64,000 bases of DNA from an uncultured Duncaniella sp. (lineage in GTDB: Bacteria; Bacteroidota; Bacteroidia; Bacteroidales; Muribaculaceae): assembly GCA_910577335.1 (NCBI GenBank), contig CAJTMJ010000001.1, positions 62,001 to 126,000 of the forward strand, given 5' to 3'. A model generated the notes under the pieces. The model had not been told where the DNA came from. It saw only the letters and a program-made list of their open reading frames with translations, and did not search any database. Positions 7,678 through 16,230 of the stretch are shown piece after piece (position 1 is the first letter of the stretch; the number at the start of each line of letters is the position of its first letter). The translations under genes were made by a program, and so were the position numbers.

Positions 7678-7717
7678 GAAACTCGGAACCGGCAGATTCA
7701 TGCCAGTTCCGAGTTTC
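7678..7717. terminator. bidirectional terminator between the microprotein and rplS
   Basis: Perfect 12-bp stem (GAAACTCGGAAC at 7678-7689 with its complement at 7706-7717) and T-rich sequence on both sides, placed between convergent genes. Confidence 0.75.
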
Positions 7718-7747
7718 CGGTCTTTTGTGTCTTTGTGTCCGAAAGGA

Positions 7748-8107
7748 TTAGTCTTTCTTTGCAACACGACGCTCTTTGATGCGGGCTTTCTTACCTGTGA
7801 GGTTGCGCAGATAGTAAAGCTTGGCGCGACGCACTTTACCATATTTGTTTATGGTAATAGAGTCGATGAAGGGTGACTCGATGGGGAAGATACGCTCAAC
7901 ACCGATGTTGTCAGACATCTTGCGTACAGTGAAGCGTTTCTTAGTGCCTTCGCCTGAGATGCGGATTACAACGCCGCGGTACTGCTGGATACGTTCCTTG
8001 TTACCTTCTTTGATGCGATAAGCCACTGTGATGGTGTCGCCGGGGTTGAAATCAGGGTGCTGCTTGCCGGTAGCAAAAGCCTCTTCGGCAACTTTGATTA
8101 AATCCAT
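7748..8107 (-). CDS. rplS: 50S ribosomal protein L19
   Basis: 119 residues, the normal length. L19 sits at the 30S-50S interface of the ribosome. Seen: FNPGDTITVAYRIKEGNKERIQ, then YRGVVIRISGEG and FTVRKMSDNIGVERIFPIESP, which are the conserved core of the family, and a basic tail (GKKARIKERRVAKKD). It is a single gene on the minus strand with a promoter about 85 bases upstream and a shared terminator downstream. No trmD or rpsP neighbour is present, which is the usual arrangement in many other phyla. Confidence 0.98.
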   Translation of the reverse strand: MDLIKVAEEAFATGKQHPDFNPGDTITVAYRIKEGNKERIQQYRGVVIRISGEGTKKRFTVRKMSDNIGVERIFPIESPFIDSITINKYGKVRRAKLYYLRNLTGKKARIKERRVAKKD

Positions 8108-8191
8108 TTTTCTATTCGAATATTAAAAATGTTAACACTACTCGCAATATAGTCAGGCTGCATGTCCTGCCAGAGATTACGAAATCGGCTG

Positions 8192-8223
8192 CAAAGTTAC
8201 TAAAAAAATATTTATAACGCAAC
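8192..8223 (-). promoter_or_regulatory. rplS promoter
   Basis: Minus-strand TAACTTTG (8192-8199) is a perfect -7 box; GTTG (8220-8223) lies 20 bp further upstream and is one base from the TTTG -33 consensus. It gives an 80-base leader. Confidence 0.6.
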
Positions 8224-8303
8224 AAAATAACTGCTAAATATCGCTGAATGAGCAGAGTTTGGCGATTTTGGGATGCCGATGTGGAAATATGCTGATTTTT
8301 ATG

Positions 8304-8311
8304 TACTTTTG
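8304..8311 (+). promoter_or_regulatory. candidate ruvX promoter -7 box
   Basis: TACTTTTG matches the -7 consensus, with TGTG (one mismatch from TTTG) 20 bp upstream at 8280-8283. Transcription would begin near 8318, inside the longer of the possible ruvX frames, which supports the shorter start at 8348. Confidence 0.45.
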
Positions 8312-8347
8312 CAAAGTAAAAGTGATTATGATATAAACAGGCTTGGT

Positions 8348-8770
8348 ATGGGAAGGCTTATGGCTATTGATTACGGGAGAAAACGTTGCGGGGTGGCTGT
8401 GACGGACACTCTTCGTATAGTCGCCACTGCGCTTGCCACTGTTCCTTCGGGCGAGCTGATAAAGTTTGTGAAGGAGTATATGGGGCGTGAGCAGGTAGAC
8501 GAGATAATAGTCGGGTTGCCGAAAACTCTTTCCGGAGAAGCTTCGGAATCAATGCGTTACATAACTCCTGCCATAAACCGTTTGAAAAAGGAGATTCCCG
8601 GTGTGCCGGTCATATTTCATGACGAGCGGTTCACCTCGACTCTCGCTCATCGGGCTATGATAGATTCCGGCGTGAAGAAAATGGATCGCCGTAATAAGGA
8701 TGCCATAGACCGTATGGCGGCTGTGATAATTCTTAACGGTTATCTCGAAAGCCGGGGTTATAACGGTTGA
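8348..8770 (+). CDS. ruvX: Holliday junction resolvase-like protein RuvX/YqgF
   Basis: 140 residues from MGRLMAIDYGRKRCG. A longer frame to 8273 exists, but it runs through a probable promoter and lacks conservation. Seen: the RNase H-like first strand AIDYGRKRCGVAVTD with the catalytic Asp, IIVGLPKTLSG, and FHDERFTSTLAHRAM with the second acidic residue; a closing DAIDRMAAVIILNGYLE gives the last Asp. YqgF proteins are nucleases implicated in pre-16S rRNA 5' end processing and once proposed as Holliday resolvases. It sits ahead of def, ettA and the 190-bp repeat element that separates them. Confidence 0.92.
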   Translation: MGRLMAIDYGRKRCGVAVTDTLRIVATALATVPSGELIKFVKEYMGREQVDEIIVGLPKTLSGEASESMRYITPAINRLKKEIPGVPVIFHDERFTSTLAHRAMIDSGVKKMDRRNKDAIDRMAAVIILNGYLESRGYNG

Positions 8771-8791
8771 CGGTTCCGTCCTTTGTGTATA

Positions 8792-8983
8792 GAACTGATT
8801 TAAACTTTTTATAAAATGTTAAACTCAGGCTGAGAATTATCCTGTTTTCAATCTTTGAAGCTCTTTTCGGCTGAATTATCAGCATATCTTCGGTCACTTA
8901 GCTCGCTAAGCTCCCTCATCGAGCTGGTAATTCATCTCGAAAATAGCATCAAATATTAAAAAATAAAAAGTTTTAATCAGTTC
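8792..8983 (+). repeat. 192-bp element with terminal inverted repeats (MITE-like)
   Basis: The ends are 21-bp inverted repeats matching at 20 of 21 positions: GAACTGATTTAAACTTTTTAT at the left (8792-8812) and the complement of GAACTGATTAAAACTTTTTAT at the right (8963-8983). The interior has no reading frame of note but has a hairpin, TTAGCTCG...CGAGCT. The right 109 bp recurs at 33332-33438 with about eight differences. It ends 27 bases before def. Confidence 0.65.
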
Positions 8984-9010
8984 GTAAGAATAAAGAAAGA
9001 AAAATACGAT

Positions 9011-9583
9011 ATGTTACCAATTTACCTTTATGGACATCCGGTGTTGAGAAAGGTGTCAGAGCCTATCACTCCGGAATATGAAGGGCTCAAGGAATTGCTT
9101 GAGCAGATGTTTGAGACTATGTATGAGAGCGAGGGGGTAGGTCTTGCCGCTCCGCAGATAGGTCGCAATGACTGTATTGTCGTTATTGACGCTGACCCTG
9201 TTAAGGATTCGTTCCCCGAATGTGAGGGCAAGAAGTATGTGCTTATAAATCCTGAGATAGAGGTGCTTGACGGTGATACGGTGACTCGTGCCGAGGGTTG
9301 TCTTAGCCTTCCGGGACTTTCGGAAAATGTGCCGAGAGTCGAGCATATCCGCATGAAGTGGCTCGATGAGAACCTGCAGCCCCATGATCAGGAATTTGAA
9401 GGATTCCTGTCGCGCATCATCCAGCACGAGTGTGACCACTTGGAAGGGAAACTCTATATCGACCATATCTCGATGATACGCAAGCAGCTTATCAAGGGGA
9501 AATTGAACAATATGATCACCGGTAAGACACGTTGTGATTACCCGGTGAAGTACGCGCCCAAAAGCCCGAAAAAAAATAAATAA
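9011..9583 (+). CDS. def: peptide deformylase
   Basis: 190 residues. The enzyme removes the formyl group from the N-terminal methionine of new proteins and uses a metal ion. The three signature motifs are all present: GVGLAAPQIG (motif I), EGCLSLPG (motif II, cysteine metal ligand) and QHECDHLEGKLYID (motif III, two histidine ligands and the catalytic Glu). It is 4 bases upstream of ettA, so the two are probably cotranscribed and both serve translation. The upstream region is occupied by a repeat element, and no standard promoter is obvious between that element and the start. Confidence 0.97.
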   Translation: MLPIYLYGHPVLRKVSEPITPEYEGLKELLEQMFETMYESEGVGLAAPQIGRNDCIVVIDADPVKDSFPECEGKKYVLINPEIEVLDGDTVTRAEGCLSLPGLSENVPRVEHIRMKWLDENLQPHDQEFEGFLSRIIQHECDHLEGKLYIDHISMIRKQLIKGKLNNMITGKTRCDYPVKYAPKSPKKNK

Positions 9584-9587
9584 ATAT

Positions 9588-11273
9588 ATGGCTGACGATA
9601 AAAAGATAATTTTTTCAATGGTGGGTGTGTCTAAGACATATCCTCCGCAGAAGCAAGTGCTTAAGAATATTTACCTGTCGTTTTTCTATGGTGCCAAGAT
9701 CGGTATCATAGGTCTCAACGGTTCAGGTAAGTCTTCATTGTTGAAAATCATTGCAGGTATCGACAAGAGCTATCAGGGGGAAGTGGTATTCTCTCCGGGC
9801 TATACCGTGGGATACCTTGAGCAGGACCCTCAGCTCGACCCTGACAAAACCGTGATAGAGGTGGTGCGTGAGGGTGTGCAGCCCATCATGGATCTTCTTG
9901 CAGAGTTTGACAAGGTGAATGAAAGTTTCGGTGACCCCGATGTGCTTGACGACCCTGACAAGATGGATGCGCTGCTTGCCCGTCAGGCAGAGCTTCAGGA
10001 CAAGCTTGACGCTGCCGACGCATGGAACATAGACTCCAAGCTGGAACGTGCGATGGATGCGTTGCAGTGTCCGCCCGACGACCAGAAGATTTCGACACTT
10101 TCCGGTGGCGAGCGTCGCCGTGTGGCTTTGTGCCGTCTGTTGCTTCAGCAGCCTGATGTGTTGCTACTCGACGAGCCTACCAACCACTTGGATGCCGAGT
10201 CAATCGATTGGCTGGAGCAGCATCTCCAGCAGTATCCCGGCACAGTGATAGCCATTACTCACGACCGTTACTTCCTTGACCATGTGGCAGGTTGGATTCT
10301 TGAACTTGACCGTGGCGAGGGTATACCTTGGAAGGGTAATTATTCCTCATGGCTTGACCAGAAGACCAAGCGCATGGCGCAGGAGGAGAAGCAGGCAAGC
10401 AAACGCCGTAAGACTCTCGAACGTGAACTTGAATGGGTTCGTATGGCTCCCAAAGCCCGTCAGGCTAAGGGTAAAGCCCGTCTGTCGTCATACGACCGAC
10501 TCCTTAACGAGGATCAGAAGGAGAAGGAGGAACGCTTGGAAATTTTCATCCCCAACGGTCCCCGTCTCGGTTCGAAAGTCATAGATGTGCAGGGCTTCTC
10601 AAAGGCTTTTGGCAAGAAGCAGCTGTTTAAGGATCTCAGTTTCTCGCTTCCGCAAGGTGGCATAGTGGGTGTCATAGGTCCTAACGGTGCCGGCAAAACC
10701 ACTCTCTTCCGTCTGATAATGGGACAGGAAAAGCCTGATTCAGGTACATTTGATGTCGGAGAAACTGTTAAGATTGCCTACGTTGACCAGACTCACCACG
10801 ATCTTCTTCCCGAAAAGAGTGTCTATGAGGTGATATCGCAGGGCGTCGAGTCGTTCCGCATGGGTGGCAGGGATGTCAATGCGAGAGCATACCTCTCACG
10901 TTTCAATTTCACCGGCGCTGATCAGGAGAAAAAGATAGGTGTGCTTTCGGGTGGTGAGCGTAACCGTCTGCATCTTGCGATGGCGCTTAAGGAGGAGGGC
11001 AATGTGCTTCTTCTTGACGAACCTACCAATGATATTGACGTTAACACACTTCGTGCGCTTGAGGAAGGTCTTGATGACTTTGCCGGATGTGCCGTTGTGG
11101 TAAGCCACGACCGTTGGTTCCTCGATCGTATATGTACTCACATACTCTCATTCGAAGGTGACGGCAATGTGGTGTTCTATGAGGGTTCTTACTCTGACTA
11201 CGAAGAGTTTAAGAAAGCTCATAACGACGGAAAAGAACCTTCTCGCCGCCGTTACCGCAAACTCATGGAGTAA
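9588..11273 (+). CDS. ettA: energy-dependent translational throttle protein EttA (ABC-F)
   Basis: 561 residues, the usual EttA length. It is an ABC-F ATPase that binds the ribosomal E site and gates entry into elongation according to energy status. Seen: first nucleotide-binding domain with Walker A GLNGSGKSS, signature LSGGERRR and Walker B LLLDEPTNHLDAE; a linker rich in charged residues (KQASKRRKTLERELEWVR, about 265-320), which is the P-site tRNA interaction motif; second domain with GPNGAGKTT, LSGGERNR and LLLDEPTNDID. No membrane segments. It follows def by 4 bases and is ended by a strong terminator. Confidence 0.94.
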   Translation: MADDKKIIFSMVGVSKTYPPQKQVLKNIYLSFFYGAKIGIIGLNGSGKSSLLKIIAGIDKSYQGEVVFSPGYTVGYLEQDPQLDPDKTVIEVVREGVQPIMDLLAEFDKVNESFGDPDVLDDPDKMDALLARQAELQDKLDAADAWNIDSKLERAMDALQCPPDDQKISTLSGGERRRVALCRLLLQQPDVLLLDEPTNHLDAESIDWLEQHLQQYPGTVIAITHDRYFLDHVAGWILELDRGEGIPWKGNYSSWLDQKTKRMAQEEKQASKRRKTLERELEWVRMAPKARQAKGKARLSSYDRLLNEDQKEKEERLEIFIPNGPRLGSKVIDVQGFSKAFGKKQLFKDLSFSLPQGGIVGVIGPNGAGKTTLFRLIMGQEKPDSGTFDVGETVKIAYVDQTHHDLLPEKSVYEVISQGVESFRMGGRDVNARAYLSRFNFTGADQEKKIGVLSGGERNRLHLAMALKEEGNVLLLDEPTNDIDVNTLRALEEGLDDFAGCAVVVSHDRWFLDRICTHILSFEGDGNVVFYEGSYSDYEEFKKAHNDGKEPSRRRYRKLME

Positions 11274-11302
11274 TACAGGTAGAATTAAGAAATTTTAATA
11301 TG

Positions 11303-11340
11303 ACGCCTTTCCCGTATGCAAAGCGGGAAGGGCGTTTTTG
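11303..11340 (+). terminator. ettA terminator
   Basis: 12-bp stem (ACGCCTTTCCCG at 11303-11314, CGGGAAGGGCGT at 11324-11335, one wobble) followed by TTTTTG. Confidence 0.85.
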
Positions 11341-11458
11341 CTTGTAACGCCATAGATAATATCAGTTTAAGCCTGTGAAAATGGCTTTTGGCGTGATGTT
11401 ATTTGTGGGCTGGGGTTAAAATTAACTGTTTTTAGTAGGAAAATAGGATAATAATTCA

Positions 11459-11466
11459 TAACTTTG
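11459..11466 (+). promoter_or_regulatory. candidate glmS promoter -7 box
   Basis: TAACTTTG is a perfect -7 match about 100 bases before glmS; the -33 box is poor. The leader carries a small hairpin (GTGCGG 11520-11525 with CCGCAC 11530-11535) about 35 bases before the start codon. Confidence 0.45.
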
Positions 11467-11569
11467 TAACCTAATTGGAAAATTAGATATTTTTTTAAGA
11501 AATAATAAACTTTATTAAGGTGCGGGACGCCGCACTTATTCGAAACTACTAAAACACCATTCTAATTCT

Positions 11570-13417
11570 ATGTGTGGAATTGTTGGCTATTTAGGCACTC
11601 AAAACGCCTATGACATTCTGATCCAAGGACTCAAACGCCTCGAATACCGCGGATATGACAGTGCGGGTGTCGCACTTGTGGACTGTGACGGTAATCTGAA
11701 CGTGCATAAAGCTCAAGGGAAGGTTGCAAATCTTGAACAAAGAGCAGGTAGCGGTAAGACAGACGGGTTGCTTGGGATAGCACACACACGCTGGGCTACT
11801 CATGGTGAGCCTAATGACATTAATGCTCATCCCCATGTGTCGCAAAGCGGTATCATCGCATTGGTTCACAACGGTACGATAGAAAACTACGCAGTGCTCA
11901 AAAAGGTGCTCATGGAGCATGGCTATGAGTTTAAGAGCGAGACCGATACAGAGGTGCTTGTTCAGCTTATAGAGTATATTAAACTGACATCATCGTGTAC
12001 ATTGCTCGAAGCCGTGCGTGAGGCACTCATGCAGGTTGAGGGCGCATACGCTATCGCAGTGGTCGAGCAGGGCGATCCTGACACCATGATAGTGGCACGT
12101 AAAGCTTCTCCGCTTGTAATCGGAGTTGGCGACAACGAGACTTTCATAGCCTCTGACGCTACACCGATTATAGGTTACACCGACAAGGTGATTTATCTGA
12201 AAGATAATGAAATAGGTGTGATAAAGAGGGGCGAACCGTTGCAGATATTATCTCTCTCCAACAACCAGCCGTCAACTATCAATATCCAGAAGCTCAAACT
12301 TTCATTGGCTCAGCTTGAAAAAGGGGGCTATGACACATTCATGCTCAAAGAGATCTTTGAACAGCCCACCACATTGCGTGACTGTCTGCGCGGACGTATT
12401 GTCGATAACTGCCGCAGAGTGATGCTTTCGGGTGTGGAGCTTAACAAAGACCGGTTTATGAATGCCGAGCGCATCACACTCGTGGCTTGTGGCACATCAT
12501 GGCACGCAGCCCTTATCGGAAAGCGCTTGATTCAGGACTTCTGCAAGATTCCTGTGGAAGTGGAATATGCTTCGGAGTTCCGTTACGGCAATCCGGTGCT
12601 TAACGAGAAGGATATTGTGATATCCATATCACAATCAGGCGAAACCGCCGACACTCTTGCCGCTATCCAGCTGGCTAAGGAGAAAGGTGCATTTGTATAT
12701 GGTATATGTAATGTGGTGGGGGCATCCATCCCTCGTAATACCGATGCCGGCACATATATTCATGTCGGACCGGAAATCGGTGTGGCATCCACAAAAGCAT
12801 TTACCGGACAGGTGACCGTGTTGACACTTCTTGCTCTTGCCGTTGGTCATCTGCGTGGCGCTATTGACGACGCTACTCTCCATCAGGTGGCTTCGGCTCT
12901 TGACAAAATGCCGGCTACGATTGAAAAGACCCTGAAGGTTGACAAAGAGGTACAGAAACTGTCGAGAATCTTCACATACGCACATAATTTCCTCTATCTT
13001 GGACGTGGATACAATTATCCCACAGCTCTCGAAGGTGCTTTGAAGCTTAAGGAGATTTCTTATATACATGCCGAAGGTTATCCTGCCGCAGAGATGAAGC
13101 ATGGTCCGATAGCACTTATTGACCATGAGATGCCGAGTGTGATTATCGCGCCGAGCGATTCACTGTATGACAAGATCATATCGAATGTCCAGCAGGTTAA
13201 ATCGCGTGGCGGTGCGGTAGTGGCAATCATATCAAAGGGTAACAAGGCAATGGCTGATATCGCTGACTTCTGTATAGAGATACCAGAAGTGCCTGAATGT
13301 CTCACACCGATTGTTGCATCAATACCGCTTCAGCTTTTGGCTTACTACATAGCTGTTAACAAGGGTAAGAATGTGGATCAACCCCGCAACCTTGCCAAGT
13401 CGGTGACAGTGGAATAA
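11570..13417 (+). CDS. glmS: glutamine-fructose-6-phosphate aminotransferase (isomerizing)
   Basis: 615 residues. The enzyme makes glucosamine-6-phosphate from fructose-6-phosphate and glutamine, the first committed step to UDP-GlcNAc for peptidoglycan and lipid A. Seen: MCGIVGYLG with the N-terminal nucleophile Cys2 after methionine removal, LEYRGYDSAG and TRWATHGEPN (glutaminase domain, about 1-240), then two SIS sugar-isomerase domains with ACGTSWHAA, SISQSGETADT and YPTALEGALKLKEISYIHAE, and the conserved end QPRNLAKSVTVE. Single gene with its own promoter and a very strong terminator. No glmS ribozyme is visible in the leader. Confidence 0.98.
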   Translation: MCGIVGYLGTQNAYDILIQGLKRLEYRGYDSAGVALVDCDGNLNVHKAQGKVANLEQRAGSGKTDGLLGIAHTRWATHGEPNDINAHPHVSQSGIIALVHNGTIENYAVLKKVLMEHGYEFKSETDTEVLVQLIEYIKLTSSCTLLEAVREALMQVEGAYAIAVVEQGDPDTMIVARKASPLVIGVGDNETFIASDATPIIGYTDKVIYLKDNEIGVIKRGEPLQILSLSNNQPSTINIQKLKLSLAQLEKGGYDTFMLKEIFEQPTTLRDCLRGRIVDNCRRVMLSGVELNKDRFMNAERITLVACGTSWHAALIGKRLIQDFCKIPVEVEYASEFRYGNPVLNEKDIVISISQSGETADTLAAIQLAKEKGAFVYGICNVVGASIPRNTDAGTYIHVGPEIGVASTKAFTGQVTVLTLLALAVGHLRGAIDDATLHQVASALDKMPATIEKTLKVDKEVQKLSRIFTYAHNFLYLGRGYNYPTALEGALKLKEISYIHAEGYPAAEMKHGPIALIDHEMPSVIIAPSDSLYDKIISNVQQVKSRGGAVVAIISKGNKAMADIADFCIEIPEVPECLTPIVASIPLQLLAYYIAVNKGKNVDQPRNLAKSVTVE

Positions 13418-13443
13418 AAGAAAGTTAGGGTTAATAAAATAGT

Positions 13444-13480
13444 AAATAGTCCCGGTTCGTTCGGACCGGGACTATTTTAA
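13444..13480 (+). terminator. glmS terminator
   Basis: Perfect 13-bp stem (AAATAGTCCCGGT at 13444-13456, complement at 13465-13477), 8-base loop, T tract. Confidence 0.9.
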
Positions 13481-13492
13481 TGTTATCTATGT

Positions 13493-13527
13493 ATCAAAGG
13501 CTGTCCGAGTTTCGGATTGCCTTTGAT
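13493..13527 (-). terminator. terminator of the OmpA-family gene
   Basis: 9-bp stem ATCAAAGGC/GCCTTTGAT with an inner TCCGA/TCGGA extension, just past the stop on the minus strand. Confidence 0.65.
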
Positions 13528-13538
13528 TGTATGTATTA

Positions 13539-14657
13539 TTATTCTTCGAGAGTACAGATTGATACACGGTTCCAAGACTCTTCCGCAAACATTGAACCGA
13601 TACCTTCACCCTTGGCGCTGATGCGGTCAGCAGGAATCTTATAACGCTTGATGAGAGACTCCTTGACTGATTCGGCACGAGCGGCAGCAAGACGTTCGTT
13701 AAATTCAAGTGAACCGTCGGGAGAAGCATAGCCTCGGATTTCAACCTTAGCCTTAGGATGGTTCTTAAGGTATGCGGCTATCATTTCCACGTTAGGCATC
13801 TGATCAGGAGTAATCTTGCTTGAACCGATCTTGAAGAAGACGTAACGTACGCTGTTGAGAGTGTTGTTGTTCACTACCTGAGCGGGCTTAGCCTGACATG
13901 CTGCGAGGGCTGCTGAAAGTTCTGCATTCTGAGCGTTTGCGGCTGCGAGGGCAGCGTCACGACCGTCGATGTCGGCACGCAGGTTGTTGACACGGTTGTT
14001 GAGTTCTGCTATCTCGGCAGAATTGTCGGGGATAGTCACACACTGGAAGCCGGGACCGAAATTGTAGTTGAAGCCGACCATGAGGTTGAAATTGGCTCGG
14101 TTGATGTCGAAACGATCCTTGTTGGTGTCAGCGGTGAGATTCCAGACAATGCTTGGCTTCAATGAGATTGATACTCGTTCGGAGGTAGCGAAGTTGATGT
14201 TGAATCCTACTTTTGCGCCTAAGTCGTTTGAATCGGAAACCTTTCCTGTGCGGTAGAAATGTATCCAGCCGAGACCGGCAACGAGATCAACTGTCACAGG
14301 TGACGGTTCGCATTTGAAGCCGCCGAAAACATTGTTGAGATTAAGGGTTCCATAGCCTCCAACGTATGAGTTGTCGAAGGCTGTTTTGCTGCGGAGCCCT
14401 CCGTTAACTGTCGATGTGTTTACACCCCATGCTGCTTCAGCGCCAATGCCGAATAATGGAGAAATCTGCTTATCAACGTGAAGTCCAAAGTTGCCTCGCA
14501 TATTACCAAAGAAAGAGTGCCCTTTCAAAGGTGTGGTTACACCGGCGTCCAAACCGATTGACCAGTTGTCGGCAAATGTGGGTCTTTCAATGACGTCCTG
14601 AGCATTAGCTGACGCCAAACAGCCAACACATGCGGCTGCGATTAAGATTTTTTTCAT
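13539..14657 (-). CDS. OmpA-family outer membrane protein
   Basis: 372 residues. Seen: signal peptide MKKILIAAACVGCLASANAQ; residues 25-205 alternate as expected for an eight-stranded beta-barrel, ending in FNLMVGFNYNFG; a short coiled segment (ELNNRVNNLRADIDGRDAALAAANAQ) as linker; and a C-terminal OmpA domain with VEIRGYASPDGS and NERLAAARAESVKESLIKR, which binds peptidoglycan in the known family. It should anchor the outer membrane to the wall and may act as a porin. Transcribed alone on the minus strand, convergent with glmS. Two 17-bp direct repeats lie upstream. Confidence 0.93.
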   Translation of the reverse strand: MKKILIAAACVGCLASANAQDVIERPTFADNWSIGLDAGVTTPLKGHSFFGNMRGNFGLHVDKQISPLFGIGAEAAWGVNTSTVNGGLRSKTAFDNSYVGGYGTLNLNNVFGGFKCEPSPVTVDLVAGLGWIHFYRTGKVSDSNDLGAKVGFNINFATSERVSISLKPSIVWNLTADTNKDRFDINRANFNLMVGFNYNFGPGFQCVTIPDNSAEIAELNNRVNNLRADIDGRDAALAAANAQNAELSAALAACQAKPAQVVNNNTLNSVRYVFFKIGSSKITPDQMPNVEMIAAYLKNHPKAKVEIRGYASPDGSLEFNERLAAARAESVKESLIKRYKIPADRISAKGEGIGSMFAEESWNRVSICTLEE

Positions 14658-14731
14658 AATCTCTTTTTTACGTTAAAAATTCGGAACAAAATAATAATCA
14701 ATATCAGTGTGAATAATCAGATGATATTTGG

Positions 14732-14778
14732 ATAAATAGTTAAAATTACTGTCTTGTTCCCATAAATAGTTAAAATTA
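14732..14778 (-). repeat. two 17-bp direct repeats upstream of the OmpA-family gene
   Basis: ATAAATAGTTAAAATTA occurs at 14732-14748 and again at 14762-14778, with a 30-bp period (about three helical turns), 75-121 bases upstream of the start. The ATAAATAGTT core recurs upstream of the DUF3943 gene. The spacing suggests a paired protein-binding site. Confidence 0.5.
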
Positions 14779-14814
14779 AGATGGATATTTAAAATGTCTG
14801 CGGTTACTGCCTTG

Positions 14815-15852
14815 TCATTGTCGTTCTGCAATCCAACGGGCGGCGTCTTGCGAGGCGGCAATCAGTCGGGCTTTCGCCTTGTGATAATTTAAACAACCTT
14901 CCGGTGGATAATGTTGAGTTGAGAATACGGCGGCTGTCCCTGAAGGATTGAAATCAGGGGTCACGCGACCACCTATCGCTATGACCGGGATTCTGTTCTC
15001 ATCTCCATATTTTATCAATGTGCCGGCGGCTTTTCCCAGTGATGTCTGTGAATCGAGAGAGCCTTCGCCTGTGATTATTAGGTCAGGGTTTATAGAGGGT
15101 ATGTCGGCAAGCCGAATGAGAAAATCAGCTCCCAAGCTTATTTCAGCACCTATAACGGCTAATGCGAATCCCATGCCACCTCCGGCTCCGGCAAATTTGC
15201 TGTCTATGTCGCTGAAACGGCACCTGAATTTTTCAAGCCGACCCCGGATGATTGCTATTTCTTCATCAGAGGCTCCCTTCTGGGGCGCAAAAGTGAGTGA
15301 CGAGGGGTTATTGCCGGGTGCAACCAACGGTACTGCCACATCGCTGAGGGCAATTATGCGAGGAAGCTTTACTTTCGCTTTGTGCGAGGTGTGGTCATAG
15401 CCCAATGCCTGCAAAAATCCTTCACCACCGTCCACGGTTGAGGTGCCACCTATTCCGATATATATTGTCAATGGGTGCTCTGTCTCTATTATTTCTGCGA
15501 GCAGTTCTCCGAATGGGTATGAAGTGCGGTCGAGAGGTGATGATTTGGTTTTGTCGATTAGGCTTAACCCTAACACAGAGCTTGAATCGACTGCTACGCT
15601 ACGAGTGGATGGGTTGACATAATATGTTGCATCTGTGGGTATCGGCTGCATCATGGAGTTGTTTGCCGGCAGGGTGCGGGGTGACATGTCGAGCAGGCGG
15701 CTAAGGACTTCGGCGGTCCCCTCACCGCCGTCAGCCATCGGCATTTTTATAATATCAGCATTGAGCGATGCGAGTTGGTCGGCTATGATATCCGTTACTT
15801 CAGAGGCTGTGAGTGTGCCTTTGAATTTGTCGGGTGCAATCAGTATTTTCAT
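14815..15852 (-). CDS. glycerate 2-kinase (GlxK family)
   Basis: 345 residues. Members phosphorylate D-glycerate to 2-phosphoglycerate. Seen: N-terminal MKILIAPDKFKGTLTASEVTD, MPMADGGEGTAEVL, YIGIGGTSTVDGGEGFLQALG, GASDEEIAIIRGRLE, AGAGGGMGFALAVIGAE and LIITGEGSLDSQTSLGKA, all characteristic of the GlxK/GarK family, in the expected order. It stands alone, divergent from the xylose regulator. It could feed glycerate arising from hexuronate or glyoxylate metabolism into glycolysis, but the uronate genes that follow use the KDPG route, so this link is only inference. Confidence 0.93.
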   Translation of the reverse strand: MKILIAPDKFKGTLTASEVTDIIADQLASLNADIIKMPMADGGEGTAEVLSRLLDMSPRTLPANNSMMQPIPTDATYYVNPSTRSVAVDSSSVLGLSLIDKTKSSPLDRTSYPFGELLAEIIETEHPLTIYIGIGGTSTVDGGEGFLQALGYDHTSHKAKVKLPRIIALSDVAVPLVAPGNNPSSLTFAPQKGASDEEIAIIRGRLEKFRCRFSDIDSKFAGAGGGMGFALAVIGAEISLGADFLIRLADIPSINPDLIITGEGSLDSQTSLGKAAGTLIKYGDENRIPVIAIGGRVTPDFNPSGTAAVFSTQHYPPEGCLNYHKAKARLIAASQDAARWIAERQ

Positions 15853-16056
15853 CTTTTGACAAAAATTTCATGGAGGTGGAAAAATTCAGTGCAAAGGTAT
15901 ATGTAAATGTCACATAAAATCGGTTTAACTCTGTGATTAATAAAATTTAACATAGGCGTCTGTCGAGGTAGTCTTTTTGTCAGAACGCCGATGCCGATAG
16001 GGCGCAGGACAGAGTGTAAAATGTAGTCATACAACAGGTTTCGGAGTAAATGTTTT

Positions 16057-16081
16057 TAATACAATAAGACTTATTGTATTA
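16057..16081. promoter_or_regulatory. 25-bp perfect palindrome upstream of the xylose regulator
   Basis: Two 12-base arms (left TAATACAATAAG) around a single central base, perfectly complementary. About 120 bp upstream of the predicted start of transcription. Candidate operator or looping site for the Nudix-type regulator; it could also be a terminator remnant. Confidence 0.5.
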
Positions 16082-16140
16082 TATACGTAATATAGGATGT
16101 GTTATTGTTTATGGTAAGAAAACTAATCGGGTAGATTTTA

Positions 16141-16154
16141 ATGTTTTAAAACAT
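16141..16154. promoter_or_regulatory. 14-bp palindrome beside the regulator promoter
   Basis: ATGTTTTAAAACAT is its own complement and ends 8 bases before the -33 box, the position of an activator or repressor site. Confidence 0.45.
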
Positions 16155-16162
16155 AAAATTTA

Positions 16163-16195
16163 TTTGTGAAATTTAAATAAAGATTTGTACATTTG
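16163..16195 (+). promoter_or_regulatory. promoter of the Nudix regulator/xyl operon
   Basis: TTTG at 16163-16166, 21-bp spacer, TACATTTG at 16188-16195: a full Bacteroidetes promoter, placing the transcription start near 16202 and the start codon about 30 bases later. Confidence 0.75.
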
Positions 16196-16230
16196 CATCA
16201 TCAATCACAGAACTAACGTAGTTTACCTTA

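Larger units (their letters stand above)
15853..16230. other. 378-bp divergent intergenic region
   Basis: No gene seen. It holds a -7 box for glycerate kinase (minus strand TACCTTTG, 15892-15899), a 25-bp palindrome (16057-16081), a 14-bp palindrome (16141-16154) and a complete promoter for the Nudix-type regulator. Confidence 0.7.

Noticed and set aside
8273..8347. N-terminal extension of RuvX by 25 residues
   Set aside because: The region holds a -7 box that would place the transcript start inside it, and the residues do not fit the family.
11520..11535. glmS ribozyme or riboswitch before glmS
   Set aside because: Only a 6-bp hairpin is present; none of the conserved ribozyme core is visible.
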